Source: Rubrivivax sp. (GTDB taxonomy: Bacteria > Pseudomonadota > Gammaproteobacteria > Burkholderiales > Burkholderiaceae_C). From it: a stretch of 64,000 bases of DNA. Below, piece by piece: positions 1 through 8,784 of the stretch. The notes under the pieces are model-generated. The model searched no databases. It was not told the DNA's origin and saw nothing but the letters and a program-made list of their open reading frames with translations. Positions within the stretch are counted from its first letter, which is position 1, and each line of letters begins with the position of its first letter. The stretch is taken from positions 1 to 64,000 of the forward strand of contig JAJTDE010000002.1 of assembly GCA_021298085.1 (NCBI GenBank), read 5' to 3'. The position numbers and the translations under genes were made by a program.

Positions 1-362
1 AGGGTATGGCTGTTCGCCATTTAAAGAGGTACGTGAGCTGGGTTTAAAACGTCGTGAGACAGTTTGGTCCCTATCTTCCGTGGGCGCTGCAAGATTGAGA
101 GAGCCTGCTCCTAGTACGAGAGGACCGGAGTGGACGCACCTCTGGTGTATCGGTTGTCACGCCAGTGGCATTGCCGAGTAGCTAAGTGCGGAAGAGATAA
201 CCGCTGAAAGCATCTAAGCGGGAAACTCGTCTCAAGATGAGTCTTGCCGGGGCCTTGAGCCCCCTGAAGAGTCGTCCGAGACCAGGACGTTGATAGGTCG
301 GGTGTGGAAGCGCAGTAATGCGTTGAGCTAACCGATACTAATTGCTCGTGCGGCTTGACCCT
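1..362 (+). rRNA. rrl: 23S ribosomal RNA, 3' end (partial)
   Basis: The 3' part of 23S rRNA (domain VI and the end of V); the gene begins outside the window. The universally conserved sarcin-ricin loop 'agtacgagagga' lies near 113-124. The 3' terminal segment 'gcgttgagctaaccgatactaatt' near 320 matches the bacterial 23S end, and the mature end is placed at about 362 by analogy with E. coli. The short ORFs listed over this region are not genes. The spacer to 5S (363-482) has no tRNA and no recognisable feature. Confidence 0.97.
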
Positions 363-482
363 ATAATTTTGACGGATGGACTTTGAAGTTCAGTTAATGC
401 CAAGGTTGGCGTAGTCAAGAGAAGTATCTGATCGATCTATGAATTGGCTGCTGAGTGAAGACACTCGGTGGCGACAAGTCAA

Positions 483-597
483 GCCTGATGACCATAGCGA
501 GGTGGTCCCACTCCTTCCCATCCCGAACAGGACAGTGAAACGCCTCTGCGCCGATGATAGTGCGGGTTCCCGTGTGAAAGTAGGACATTGTCAGGCT
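483..597 (+). rRNA. rrf: 5S ribosomal RNA
   Basis: The core 'ggtggtcccact' and 'gtgaaacgcc' with 'gcgccgatgatagtg' are diagnostic of bacterial 5S rRNA. Helix I is closed by 'gcctga' (483-488) pairing with 'tcaggc' (591-596). It lies about 120 bp after 23S, the usual 23S-5S order. The ORFs at 439-714 and 588-776 run through this RNA and are artefacts. Ends are accurate to a few bases. Confidence 0.96.
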
Positions 598-605
598 ATT
601 TACCG

Positions 606-645
606 AAGACCCAGTCTTGCGAAAGCAGACTGGGTCTTTTCCTTT
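606..645 (+). terminator. rho-independent terminator of the rrn operon
   Basis: A perfect 12-bp stem 'aagacccagtct' / 'agactgggtctt' encloses a short inner helix capped by a GAAA tetraloop. A T-rich tract 'ttttcctttt' follows. It sits directly behind 5S and ends rRNA transcription. Confidence 0.93.
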
Positions 646-772
646 TGGGGGGTTGGTCAAGCACTGCATCTGCGCGGCGCAGCATCTGTACAGTGCTTCG
701 GCCAGCTTCAGTAAGCGCGGGTACTGAACCCACTCGATCCTCCGTAGGCCCATCTGCTGCGGACACTGCCTC

Positions 773-1177
773 ATGAAGAAATTGCTTCTCTATGTCGCCA
801 ACCGGATCTGGCTAATCTTAGCTCTTTACGTTGCGAGCCTAGCCCTAGCTGCGGGCCTGTTCTCGTTGACCGAAGGCAAGCCGTTCCTTGACAGCCTCTG
901 GTGGGCAGCGGTGACTGCATTGACCGTCGGCTATGGTGATATCACGCCCATCACACCTCTCGGGCGCACAATCGGGGTGCTGTTTGGGCACTTCTGGATC
1001 TTCATGATCATTCCCATGATCATCGCGAACATATTGATGCACTTGGTGGATGACAGAAATGCCTTCACCCATGAGGAACAGGTCGAACTCATGCTGCGAA
1101 TAAGCAAGCTCGAGTCGCTCATCAATGGCGCTCGAGGATCTGGTGCTCCGAAAGCTGGCACTGAAGCGGGGCCCTAA
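773..1177 (+). CDS. two-TM potassium channel family protein
   Basis: A 134-aa ion-channel subunit of the Ion_trans_2 (KcsA-like two-transmembrane) family, expected to form a tetrameric K+ pore in the inner membrane. TM1 lies at about residues 12-32, the pore helix at 38-50, the selectivity filter TVGYGD at 51-56 and TM2 at about 66-90. A short charged tail with coiled-coil character (HEEQVELMLRISKLESLI) follows; there is no RCK regulatory domain. The gene stands alone after the rrn terminator, so it needs its own promoter in 646-772, where I see no convincing hexamers. The filter makes K+ selectivity very likely; gating is unknown. Confidence 0.88.
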   Translation: MKKLLLYVANRIWLILALYVASLALAAGLFSLTEGKPFLDSLWWAAVTALTVGYGDITPITPLGRTIGVLFGHFWIFMIIPMIIANILMHLVDDRNAFTHEEQVELMLRISKLESLINGARGSGAPKAGTEAGP

Positions 1178-1478
1178 AAACTCAAGGCTCTCCAACCCCA
1201 TCACTTCGGGTGAGATCGGCTCTGATCACGTGGTTCACCCAGCAGAGCACATCAAAAACGATAGAGGCTGAACTGACTCCGGGGGAGAGGCCCTCACGTT
1301 CCCCTGTACGTCCTGAAGCCTGACCGCAGATTGCATGGCGTGTCGAACAGGCAACTCGCCATCAATAGACGTCTGCGACTCCGCATCGAGACTTCCAGCA
1401 GTGCTGGGTCCGGCATTACGATCTCGCCCGTCGCACTCCACCATCCGCGCGCTCTCGACCCAACCTGGAACACTCTCC
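1178..1478 (+). other. intergenic region with no supported gene
   Basis: About 300 bases between the channel gene and the thiolase. The ORFs here on both strands lack family similarity or ribosome sites; the longer thiolase ORF (from 1335) is just upstream open frame. There is no convincing terminator (only weak short hairpins, none followed by a T run). The promoter of the thiolase operon should lie here, but no clear -35/-10 pair was found. Confidence 0.5.
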
Positions 1479-2663
1479 ATGTCAAACGACCCAATCGTCA
1501 TCGCGTCCGCCGTACGAACCCCGATTGCAGCGTTGATGGGTGACTTTGCAGATCATGCGGCTTGGCAGCTGGGCGCGATTGCGATACGCGCGGCCACGGA
1601 GCGAGCTGGCATACCTAACGACCTGGTCGACGAAGTCTTGATGGGGAACTGCCTGATGGCTGGACAGGGCCAGGCGCCCGCACGCCAAGCAGCACTCGCA
1701 GCGGGACTTCCACAAGGTGTTGGCGCAATCACACTCAGCAAGATGTGTGGAAGTGGAATGCGTGCTGTGATGCTGGCCAGTGACATGCTGGCGGCCGAAA
1801 GCGCGCGCGTGCTTATTGCGGGTGGCATGGAAAGCATGACCAATGCACCGCACCTGATGTTTGCGCGCAAAGGGATCAAGTACGGGCACGGACAACTTTT
1901 TGATCACATGGCGCTTGACGGCTTGGAAGACGCCTATGACAGAGGCAAAGCCATGGGTGTCTTTGCTGAGCGTTGCGCCGCCCACTATGGGTTCACCCGT
2001 GAAGACCAAGACGCGTACTCCATGGAGTCCACACGCCGTGCCAGGAAGGCGAATGAAGACGGCCTCTTCAGCTGGGAAATCGCGCCAGCACCGAGATCAT
2101 CCAAGGTCACTGGCGCCCCCCTCGTGACCCAGGATGAACAGCCTGCCAAAGCCAAGCTTGACAAAGTGCCGCTCCTCAAGCCGGCCTTCCTGAAGGATGG
2201 CACGATTACTGCGGCGAATGCCTCAAGCATCAGCGATGGTGCGGCAGCGCTTGCACTGATGAAAGAGAGCACTGCGCGGGCGCACGGTGTGACGCCGTTG
2301 GCCAGGATCATCAGCCACGCGGTCCATGCGCAAGCTCCTGAATGGTTCTCAACCGCGCCCGCCGGAGCCATCCGCAAGGCTCTGAACAAGGCAGGATGGA
2401 CACACGAACACGTCGACCTGTGGGAAGTGAACGAGGCCTTCGCAGCCGTCAGCATGGCGGCCATGGCCGAGTTTCACCTGCCCCATGACATCGTCAATGT
2501 TCACGGCGGAGCGGTGGCCTTGGGACACCCCATCGGCGCCAGTGGAGCACGAATCATCGTGACGCTGATGGGAGCGCTTCGTCAAAAAGGACTGAAGCGC
2601 GGCATGGCAGCGCTGTGCATCGGCGGCGGCGAGGCAACGGCGCTGGCACTCGAGATGCTGTGA
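1479..2663 (+). CDS. acetyl-CoA C-acyltransferase (thiolase)
   Basis: A 394-aa type II thiolase that condenses two acyl-CoA molecules or cleaves 3-ketoacyl-CoA. The ATG at 1479 is chosen over the track start at 1335 because the family begins with a segment like 'DPIVIASAVRTPIA', and the 48 extra residues look like non-coding sequence. The acyl-accepting Cys90 lies in SKMCGSGM, the catalytic His in GHPIGASGAR, and the second Cys in LCIGGGEA near the C-terminus; VNEAFA is also present. The stop overlaps the next start (TGATG), so the LysE gene is co-transcribed. With the SDR and acyl-CoA dehydrogenase downstream it suggests beta-oxidation or branched-chain acyl-CoA breakdown. The exact chain-length preference cannot be read. 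Confidence 0.93.
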   Translation: MSNDPIVIASAVRTPIAALMGDFADHAAWQLGAIAIRAATERAGIPNDLVDEVLMGNCLMAGQGQAPARQAALAAGLPQGVGAITLSKMCGSGMRAVMLASDMLAAESARVLIAGGMESMTNAPHLMFARKGIKYGHGQLFDHMALDGLEDAYDRGKAMGVFAERCAAHYGFTREDQDAYSMESTRRARKANEDGLFSWEIAPAPRSSKVTGAPLVTQDEQPAKAKLDKVPLLKPAFLKDGTITAANASSISDGAAALALMKESTARAHGVTPLARIISHAVHAQAPEWFSTAPAGAIRKALNKAGWTHEHVDLWEVNEAFAAVSMAAMAEFHLPHDIVNVHGGAVALGHPIGASGARIIVTLMGALRQKGLKRGMAALCIGGGEATALALEML

Positions 2664-3370
2664 TGTCCGATCCGGTCGCGGCGGCTGGCTGGATGTTGGC
2701 GGAGTCCTCAAACGTCCGTCACTATGGGACGTTCGCTGTAGCGGTTCTCGTTGTCAACCTGACGCCAGGAGCCGACACTGTCGTTACCATCACCCGTACC
2801 TTGGAGTCCGGGACGAAAGCGGGGCTATGCACGGCTCTGGGCGTCAGTGCCGGCTGTGCCGTACACGCCATGGCAGTCGCCATGGGACTGACCGCCATGC
2901 TGGCAGCGTCGACGGCCACCTTTGACGCCTTGAAGTGGACGGGTGCCGCCTACTTGTTGTGGATGGGCTGCACGTGGGTGAAACAGGCCTTCAACTCAGC
3001 CGGAAAGGGCGAGGTATCACACAGCGCTGCTGTTCAGTCAGCCTCGCATGGGTGGCCAGACTTCAGACTGGGCATCGTCACCAACGTGCTCAACCCCAAG
3101 GTCGCACTGTTCTTCCTTGCCTTCTTGCCGCAGTTCATTGACACATCCAGTCGCGGGCGGGCGGAGGACATCTTGCTGCTGGGGCTTTGGTTCGCTCTGC
3201 AAAGCTTTGTCTACCTCACGGTGTTGGTGTGGCTGACAAGCCGGGTACGCCAAGACGTGTGGTCAGTCAAACTGCGCCAGGCAGCACAAGTCTGTGCCGG
3301 CATGCTGCTTGTCGCGTTGGCCGTTCGACTGTCACTGTCCCGGGCGCCCACCACATGGACGCTTCCCTGA
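2663..3370 (+). CDS. LysE/RhtB family amino acid exporter
   Basis: A 235-aa inner-membrane translocator of the LysE superfamily (threonine, homoserine or lysine efflux-type proteins). The family signature 'NLTPGADTVVTITRTLESGTKAGL' follows TM1, and about six hydrophobic segments follow in total, including 'NVLNPKVALFFLAFLPQF', a typical LysE motif. The ATG at 2663 overlaps the thiolase stop by one base. The track start at 2615 would lie inside the thiolase gene and adds an Arg-rich stretch unlike the family. An ATG at 2693 is a possible alternative. The substrate is unknown; linkage to acyl-CoA genes does not define it. Confidence 0.86.
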   Translation: MSDPVAAAGWMLAESSNVRHYGTFAVAVLVVNLTPGADTVVTITRTLESGTKAGLCTALGVSAGCAVHAMAVAMGLTAMLAASTATFDALKWTGAAYLLWMGCTWVKQAFNSAGKGEVSHSAAVQSASHGWPDFRLGIVTNVLNPKVALFFLAFLPQFIDTSSRGRAEDILLLGLWFALQSFVYLTVLVWLTSRVRQDVWSVKLRQAAQVCAGMLLVALAVRLSLSRAPTTWTLP

Positions 3371-3451
3371 ATCAGCTGACTGGCGAATGCTTGACGGCGA
3401 TGCAACGCTAGCCGCAGTACCCTTGCTCAACCAACGACAGGCATCCTACCC

Positions 3452-4117
3452 ATGAAAGTCCTCATCATCGGTGCATCGCGCGGCATTGGACTGGAACTTG
3501 CCAAGCAGTATCGCGCCGAGAATCACGCTGTTCTGGGCACGGTACGCAGCGAAGAGGCAAGCCGATATCTCCACGACACGGGCGCCGCTGCACTCCGGCT
3601 GGACGTCACCAGTGCAGAGAGTTGTGGCCAGCTCACGGCAACACTCGATGGCGAGCGATTCGACCTGGTCTACCTGAACGCCGGTGTCTTCGGACCCCGC
3701 TTGAGAGAGTTCGAGACGCCCACGCAAAGCGACTTCGACCATGTGATGCACACCAATGTGCTCGGCCCCATGCGCCTGTTGCCGCTGATTCCCGATCTGC
3801 TCGCACCCGGTGCGCGGGTCGTGATCGTATCGTCGCGCATGGGTTCCATGGCCTTGCGCACCGAGGGCCATGCCTGGCTGTACCGAGCGTCGAAGGCCGC
3901 ACTGAACTCGGTGATGAAGGATGCGTCCTTGATTCTCGGTGCCCGTGCCGTCTGCGTGGCGCTGCACCCAGGGTGGGTTCGAACCGACATGGGCGGCGCG
4001 CAGGCCGATTTGTCCGTGCAGCAAAGTGTCACAGACATCCGACGAACCGTTTCGCGATTGGGCGCAGCCGACAATGGCAGCTTCCTCAACCACGACGGGA
4101 CTCCGCTTGCCTGGTAA
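3452..4117 (+). CDS. SDR family NAD(P)-dependent oxidoreductase
   Basis: A 221-aa classical short-chain dehydrogenase of the CsgA/carbonyl-reductase-like subgroup. The Rossmann motif GASRGIG is at residues 7-13 and the NAG-type motif 'LNAG' near 75. A catalytic Ser lies in VIVSSRMGS near 127-128, and the Tyr-Lys pair is in YRASK (Tyr144, Lys148). PGWVRTDMGG near 170 is the usual post-catalytic segment. The stand-alone start has the plausible spacing 'cctacccatg' but no strong Shine-Dalgarno. The gene lies 81 bp after the LysE gene and 53 bp before the acyl-CoA dehydrogenase, probably in one transcript. The substrate is not predictable. Confidence 0.9.
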   Translation: MKVLIIGASRGIGLELAKQYRAENHAVLGTVRSEEASRYLHDTGAAALRLDVTSAESCGQLTATLDGERFDLVYLNAGVFGPRLREFETPTQSDFDHVMHTNVLGPMRLLPLIPDLLAPGARVVIVSSRMGSMALRTEGHAWLYRASKAALNSVMKDASLILGARAVCVALHPGWVRTDMGGAQADLSVQQSVTDIRRTVSRLGAADNGSFLNHDGTPLAW

Positions 4118-4170
4118 ACGCGCAACTGTCGCTTCACCTCTGCAAACCGCCAGCATCAGGACACGTTGAC

Positions 4171-5304
4171 ATGATCCTCACCGAAGACTACCTGGCCATC
4201 CAGGATGCGGTACGTGCTTACGTCAGCCAGGAGATCGGACCCCATGCGGCGCGATGGGACAAGGAACATCACTTCCCCGCGCAACAGCTCCAGGGGCTCG
4301 CGGCCTTGGGATGCTGGGGCGTTGCCGTGCCAGAAGCCTACGGCGGAGCCGGCCTGGACTACCTCGCACTCTCCATCATGCTGGAAGAGATTGCGGCCGG
4401 CGACGGCGGCACGAGCACGGTGATCAGCGTCAACAACTGTCCCGTGTGTTCGATCCTGATGGCCTATGGCACCGAGGCACAGAAGCAACGCTTTCTGGTG
4501 CCACTCGCACGCGGCGAGATGCTTGGCGCGTTCTGCCTGACAGAGCCCCACGTTGGCTCCGAAGCCAGTGGCCTGCGCACGACGGCTCGCCGTGACGCAG
4601 ACAGCTACGTCCTCGATGGCGTGAAGCAGTTCATCACCAGTGGGAAGCATGGTGATCTCGCCATTGTCATGGCCGTGACCGACAAGGCCGCAGGCAAGAA
4701 GGGCATCAGCGCCTTTCTGGTCCCCACCCATACACCCGGCTATGTTGTGGCTCGGTTGGAAGAAAAAATGGGACAGCACAGCAGCGACACCGCACAGATC
4801 GTCTTTGACAACTGCCGCATTCCCGTCGAGAACCGTATCGGCGACGAAGGCATGGGCCTGAAGATCGCGCTGTCTGGCCTCGAGGGTGGGCGTATTGGCA
4901 TCGCAAGCCAGGCCGTAGGAATGGCGCGCGCGGCCTTCGACGCGGCCCTGACGTATGCCCATCAGCGGCACTCCTTCGGCACGGCGATCTTCAACCACCA
5001 GGCCGTCCAGTTCAAGCTGGCCGAGATGGCTACCCGCATCGAAGCCGCTCGCCAGTTGGTGCATCATGCTGCCGCCCTGAAGGACGCCGGACAGCCCTGC
5101 CTCAAGGAGGCCGCCATGGCCAAGCTGATGGCCAGCGAAATGGCGGAGCGTGTGTGCTCCGATGCCATCCAGGTGCACGGCGGCTATGGTTACCTGAGTG
5201 ACTTTCCGGTCGAACGCATCTACCGGGATGTCAGGGTCTGCCAGATCTACGAGGGGACCAGCGAGGTTCAGAAGATCCTCATTGCCAGGGCCTTGGCTGC
5301 ATGA
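4171..5304 (+). CDS. acyl-CoA dehydrogenase
   Basis: A 377-aa FAD-dependent acyl-CoA dehydrogenase that introduces the alpha-beta double bond. The order is N-terminal helical domain, middle beta domain (CLTEPHVGSEASG, then ITSGKHGD), then C-terminal helical domain with 'VHGGYGYLSDFPVERIYRDVRV'. Glu361 in YEGTSEVQ is the expected catalytic base. The track ORF from 3622 includes 183 residues of out-of-frame SDR sequence; the ATG at 4171 fits the family start. It is most like short or branched-chain enzymes, but specificity is inference. Its stop overlaps the DUF2868 start by 4 bases (ATGA). No electron-transfer flavoprotein genes are in the window. Confidence 0.93.
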   Translation: MILTEDYLAIQDAVRAYVSQEIGPHAARWDKEHHFPAQQLQGLAALGCWGVAVPEAYGGAGLDYLALSIMLEEIAAGDGGTSTVISVNNCPVCSILMAYGTEAQKQRFLVPLARGEMLGAFCLTEPHVGSEASGLRTTARRDADSYVLDGVKQFITSGKHGDLAIVMAVTDKAAGKKGISAFLVPTHTPGYVVARLEEKMGQHSSDTAQIVFDNCRIPVENRIGDEGMGLKIALSGLEGGRIGIASQAVGMARAAFDAALTYAHQRHSFGTAIFNHQAVQFKLAEMATRIEAARQLVHHAAALKDAGQPCLKEAAMAKLMASEMAERVCSDAIQVHGGYGYLSDFPVERIYRDVRVCQIYEGTSEVQKILIARALAA

Positions 5305-6749
5305 ACGAGCAGGAGGCCCGCCAGGTGTTGCTGGTGCAGGCCTACGACGCGGCGCCTGGGCCGCTGTGGACGGCCGATGACGCTCGCTGGGCCTCGCGCC
5401 TGGCCGACGAGACCGCCGCGAACGAGACCTCTGCCGAGCGCTGGGCGGTGGCCCGAGCGCAGCATGCGCTGGAGCGCCTGAAGCCGCGCAACCCCGCCGT
5501 TGACACCTGGCTGGCACATCGCTGGTGGCGCCGGCGCTGGCTGGTGGTGGCCTCGACACTGGGCCTGATCGCGGGCCTCGCTGCCAACCTGCTCGGCCCC
5601 GGCCAGCGAGTCGACGTGCTGGCGCCCATGCTGTGGGCCGTGGTCCTCTGGAACCTTGGCATCTATGCGCTGCTGCTGCTGAACATCCTTCGGGTTGCGC
5701 CCGGTCTGATGGGCGGCCACATTCGCCAACTGGTGGCGCGCCTTTGGCACCGCGGCGTGGTGGCTGGCCCCTTGGCCGTGGCGGCGTTGCGCTGGTCGGA
5801 GGTGGCTCGCCCGATGCACGCTGTTCGAGCGGCTGCCCTGCTGCATGGTGCAGCGGGCGGTTTTGGGTTGGGCTTGCTCGGTGGTCTGTACTGGCGCGGG
5901 CTGGCCCTTGACTACCGTGCGGGCTGGGAAAGCACGTTCATTGAGCCCACGATGGTGCATGCCTTGCTCGGCGTGTTGCTTGCACCAGCGCTGGCACTCA
6001 CCGGCCTGACCCTGCCCGATGAGTCCATGCTGGGCGCGATGCGGCTGACGCCGCAGAATCCGCAGGCTCACGCGTCTGCAGCGATCTGGATTCACCTGTA
6101 TGCGGCCACGCTGATGGCGTTTATCGTCTTGCCGCGTGCTGTCCTGACAGTGCTGGCCCTGTTTCGCGCGAATTGGCTGTCACAGCGCATTCGTCTTGAC
6201 CAGGGGCCCTCTGCGGCGATGTGGCACCTTGACCAAGCACGCCGAAGCGGCCGCGAACCAAGGGTTCAGGTGATGCCCTATGCGCAGACGCCCGCCGCCA
6301 ACACCGCGCTGGGCTTGCGCCAGTTGCTCGCACAGGCCCTCGGCGATGAGGTCGTCATGAAAATGGGTGACACCACGCTGGTGGGCCAGGAAGACGCCGT
6401 GGCGGCGCGTGCAGGCACTGCCCAGACGAGCCTGCGGATTGCGTTGGCCGACATGTCGGCCACGCCAGAGCGGGAGCATCACGGCCGTTGGTGCTCCGCC
6501 CTGGACGCCCTGGGTTCCGATACGCCCTGGTTGCTGCTGGTTGACGAGGCGGCCTACCGGACACGCTTCGGCAGCCTGCCCGGCCGGCTGCCCGAGCGGC
6601 GCCAAGCCTGGCAAGCGTTTGCCGATGCCCAGGGAGCACGCCTGGCGATGGTCAATCTCGATCAACCCGAGCTGCCGGACAACCTGATCGCCTTGCGTGC
6701 TGCGCTGCAGGCCTCGGCCGGCGGCGCGTCAGGCGGAGCTTCGTCATGA
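5301..6749 (+). CDS. DUF2868 domain-containing membrane protein
   Basis: A 482-aa protein of the DUF2868 family, of unknown biochemical function. An N-terminal soluble helical region (residues 1-70) precedes hydrophobic segments near 75-95, 107-130, 180-200, 215-235 and 262-290. A C-terminal soluble domain of about 190 residues contains a predicted alpha/beta stretch (WLLLVDEAAY). It starts with ATGA overlapping the acyl-CoA dehydrogenase stop and overlaps the following GTPase gene by 4 bases. The constant pairing of DUF2868 with a GTPase/DUF3482 protein suggests that the two act together at the membrane. That is inference from linkage. Confidence 0.82.
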   Translation: MNEQEARQVLLVQAYDAAPGPLWTADDARWASRLADETAANETSAERWAVARAQHALERLKPRNPAVDTWLAHRWWRRRWLVVASTLGLIAGLAANLLGPGQRVDVLAPMLWAVVLWNLGIYALLLLNILRVAPGLMGGHIRQLVARLWHRGVVAGPLAVAALRWSEVARPMHAVRAAALLHGAAGGFGLGLLGGLYWRGLALDYRAGWESTFIEPTMVHALLGVLLAPALALTGLTLPDESMLGAMRLTPQNPQAHASAAIWIHLYAATLMAFIVLPRAVLTVLALFRANWLSQRIRLDQGPSAAMWHLDQARRSGREPRVQVMPYAQTPAANTALGLRQLLAQALGDEVVMKMGDTTLVGQEDAVAARAGTAQTSLRIALADMSATPEREHHGRWCSALDALGSDTPWLLLVDEAAYRTRFGSLPGRLPERRQAWQAFADAQGARLAMVNLDQPELPDNLIALRAALQASAGGASGGASS

Positions 6750-8284
6750 AGGCTGAGCCGCAACGCATCACGCTGAGCCTGATCTCGCACACCAACGCTG
6801 GCAAGACGACACTGGCCCGTACCTTGCTGCAGCAGGACATCGGTGAAGTCAGGGATGCGCCGCATGTGACGGAATTTGTGGAGGCCCACCGCCTGGTGCG
6901 CAGCGAGACGGGTGACGAACTCGTACTCTGGGACACCCCCGGATTCGGCGACAGTGTGCGCCTGCTGAATCGGGTTCAGCGTGACGGTACGGCCCTGGGG
7001 TGGTTTCTGACCGCCGTGTGGGACCGCTGGCAAGACCGTCCGTTCTGGGCGAGCCAGCAGGCCCTGCGGCATGTCCGTGACCAGACCGATGTGGTGCTGT
7101 ACCTGGTCAACGCCGCTGAAGCACCGGAAGCAGCGCCCCACGTCGATGCAGAAATGCGGCTCCTCGGCTGGATGGGACGCCCGGTGGTGGTGGTGCTCAA
7201 TCAGCTCGGTGTGGACCACGATGCTGCACGCGATCGCGCAGACCTGGAACGTTGGCGCATGCATCTCGCGCGCCACCCGGGTGTGGGCGCCTTGCTCCCC
7301 CTGGACGCCTTTGCCCGCTGCTGGGTGCAGGAAGGCGTACTGTGGCAGGTCATCGCCCAGGCACTCAAGTCCCCTCAGAGTGACGCCATGCTGCGACTGG
7401 CCCAGGCCTGGTGGCTGCCCCGGCACCAATGCTTCGTGGCCGCGTCGCAGGTGCTGGCGGATTCGCTGGCCGACATGGCGTTGCTGCGTGTGCCGTTGGA
7501 AGGCCAGGGCTCGCTGGCGCAGGCCTGGCGCGGTTTGGCCGGTGGTGTTGCGCGGCGTGCGCTGGCCAAGTGGGAGCCGGCGAACGCAGAGACCCGCTCG
7601 GAGGACCGTGACGATCAACAGGCGCAACGCCAACTCATTCAAGCCGTGGAGCAGCGTCTGGACAGCGAGCTTTCGGCCATGCTGGGCCTTCACGCCTTGC
7701 AGGCAGATGCTGAGACCCGCGCTGCCATCACACTGCGTGTGGACGGCCTGCTGGACCTGCATACCCGCCTCAACGAGCGAAAGTCAGCGGCCTGGGGCGG
7801 CGTGATCACGGGGGCACTGGCAGGTCTGAAAGCTGACGTGGCCAGCGGTGGCCTGACGCTTGGTGGCGGCATGCTCGTTGGTGGGGTGCTCGGTGCCTTG
7901 GCCGGGATGGGTGTGGCCAAGGGTCTGAACACGGTGCGCGGCGGCGGTGTCCCCTGGGCTGGACTCAGCACCGCAGCGTTGGACGCACTGGTCGAGGCCG
8001 CGCTCCTTCGTTACCTGGCCGTGGCTCACTTTGGGCGTGGCCGTGGTTCGTGGCAACACGACCCTGTGCCCCAGCACTGGTTGGCTACCGTGCAGGCCAC
8101 GCTGGAACTGCAGCGCGCAGCATGGGCGGCTGCCTGGGACGCTCGCCCTCGTGCCGGCCCCGCACCGGGGACTGCCGCCGAGCGTGAGAGACTGGCCCGC
8201 GCACTGCAGCCGTTGCTGGCTGCATCGATGCGCGACACGTTGCTGCGCCTGTACCCCGAAGCCGCAGCACAATGGGCGTCATGA
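6746..8284 (+). CDS. GTPase with DUF3482 domain
   Basis: A 512-aa protein with an N-terminal Era/TrmE-like GTPase domain. The P-loop '[10 protein letters not shown]' is at residues 14-23, the switch II motif 'WDTPGFGDS' near 62-70, and a candidate base-recognition segment '[10 protein letters not shown]' near 150. The remaining two thirds correspond to DUF3482, including a Gly-rich hydrophobic stretch '[19 protein letters not shown]' near residue 375 that could enter or span the membrane. The NKxD motif is replaced by NQLG, so nucleotide specificity is uncertain. The gene is translationally coupled to DUF2868 upstream and to the VOC gene downstream. Cellular role unknown. Confidence 0.83.
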   Translation: MKAEPQRITLSLISHTNAGKTTLARTLLQQDIGEVRDAPHVTEFVEAHRLVRSETGDELVLWDTPGFGDSVRLLNRVQRDGTALGWFLTAVWDRWQDRPFWASQQALRHVRDQTDVVLYLVNAAEAPEAAPHVDAEMRLLGWMGRPVVVVLNQLGVDHDAARDRADLERWRMHLARHPGVGALLPLDAFARCWVQEGVLWQVIAQALKSPQSDAMLRLAQAWWLPRHQCFVAASQVLADSLADMALLRVPLEGQGSLAQAWRGLAGGVARRALAKWEPANAETRSEDRDDQQAQRQLIQAVEQRLDSELSAMLGLHALQADAETRAAITLRVDGLLDLHTRLNERKSAAWGGVITGALAGLKADVASGGLTLGGGMLVGGVLGALAGMGVAKGLNTVRGGGVPWAGLSTAALDALVEAALLRYLAVAHFGRGRGSWQHDPVPQHWLATVQATLELQRAAWAAAWDARPRAGPAPGTAAERERLARALQPLLAASMRDTLLRLYPEAAAQWAS

Positions 8285-8736
8285 GCAGCGCCACCAAGCC
8301 CCACGATCCGCAGGCCCACCGTCGGCCGTTCCATCTGGCCTTTCCGGTACACGATCTGGCAGCGGCCCGTGCCTTCTACGGTGGGCTTCTCGGCTGCCCG
8401 GAAGGGCGCAGTTCACCCGAATGGATCGATTTCGATCTCTACGGCCACCAGGTGGTCGCCCATCTGGCGCCCGAGGAATGCCGCAAGGCCGCCACCAATG
8501 CCGTGGACGGCGATGCGGTTCCCGTCAGCCACTTTGGGGTCGTACTGCCGATGGCTGAGTGGGAAGCGCTGGCTGCCAAGCTTCAGGCCGTAGGCACTCG
8601 GTTCATCATCGAGCCCCACATTCGTTTCAAGGGTCTGCCCGGCGAGCAGGCCACGCTCTTCTTCCTGGACCCGTCGGGCAATGCGCTTGAATTCAAGGCC
8701 TTTGCCGACTTGAACCAGTTGTTTGCCAAGCAGTAG
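8281..8736 (+). CDS. VOC family (glyoxalase/dioxygenase fold) protein
   Basis: A 151-aa vicinal-oxygen-chelate protein. The start '[23 protein letters not shown]' and the end '[18 protein letters not shown]' are the paired halves of a glyoxalase-like fold. Likely metal ligands are the His near residue 17 and the Glu of 'NALEF'. ATG 8281 overlaps the GTPase stop (ATGA) and is preferred to 8272. Members include glyoxalases, extradiol dioxygenases and resistance proteins; nothing here chooses among them. It ends the run of coupled genes that starts at the thiolase. Confidence 0.86.
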   Translation: MSSATKPHDPQAHRRPFHLAFPVHDLAAARAFYGGLLGCPEGRSSPEWIDFDLYGHQVVAHLAPEECRKAATNAVDGDAVPVSHFGVVLPMAEWEALAAKLQAVGTRFIIEPHIRFKGLPGEQATLFFLDPSGNALEFKAFADLNQLFAKQ

Positions 8737-8784
8737 ACCTCGGTATCTGCGGATGCCCTGGCCTGCGCTCACGCGAGGTCTGTC

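Noticed and set aside
439-776. Short ORFs on both strands across 5S rRNA and the terminator
   Set aside because: They run through structural RNA and a terminator hairpin.
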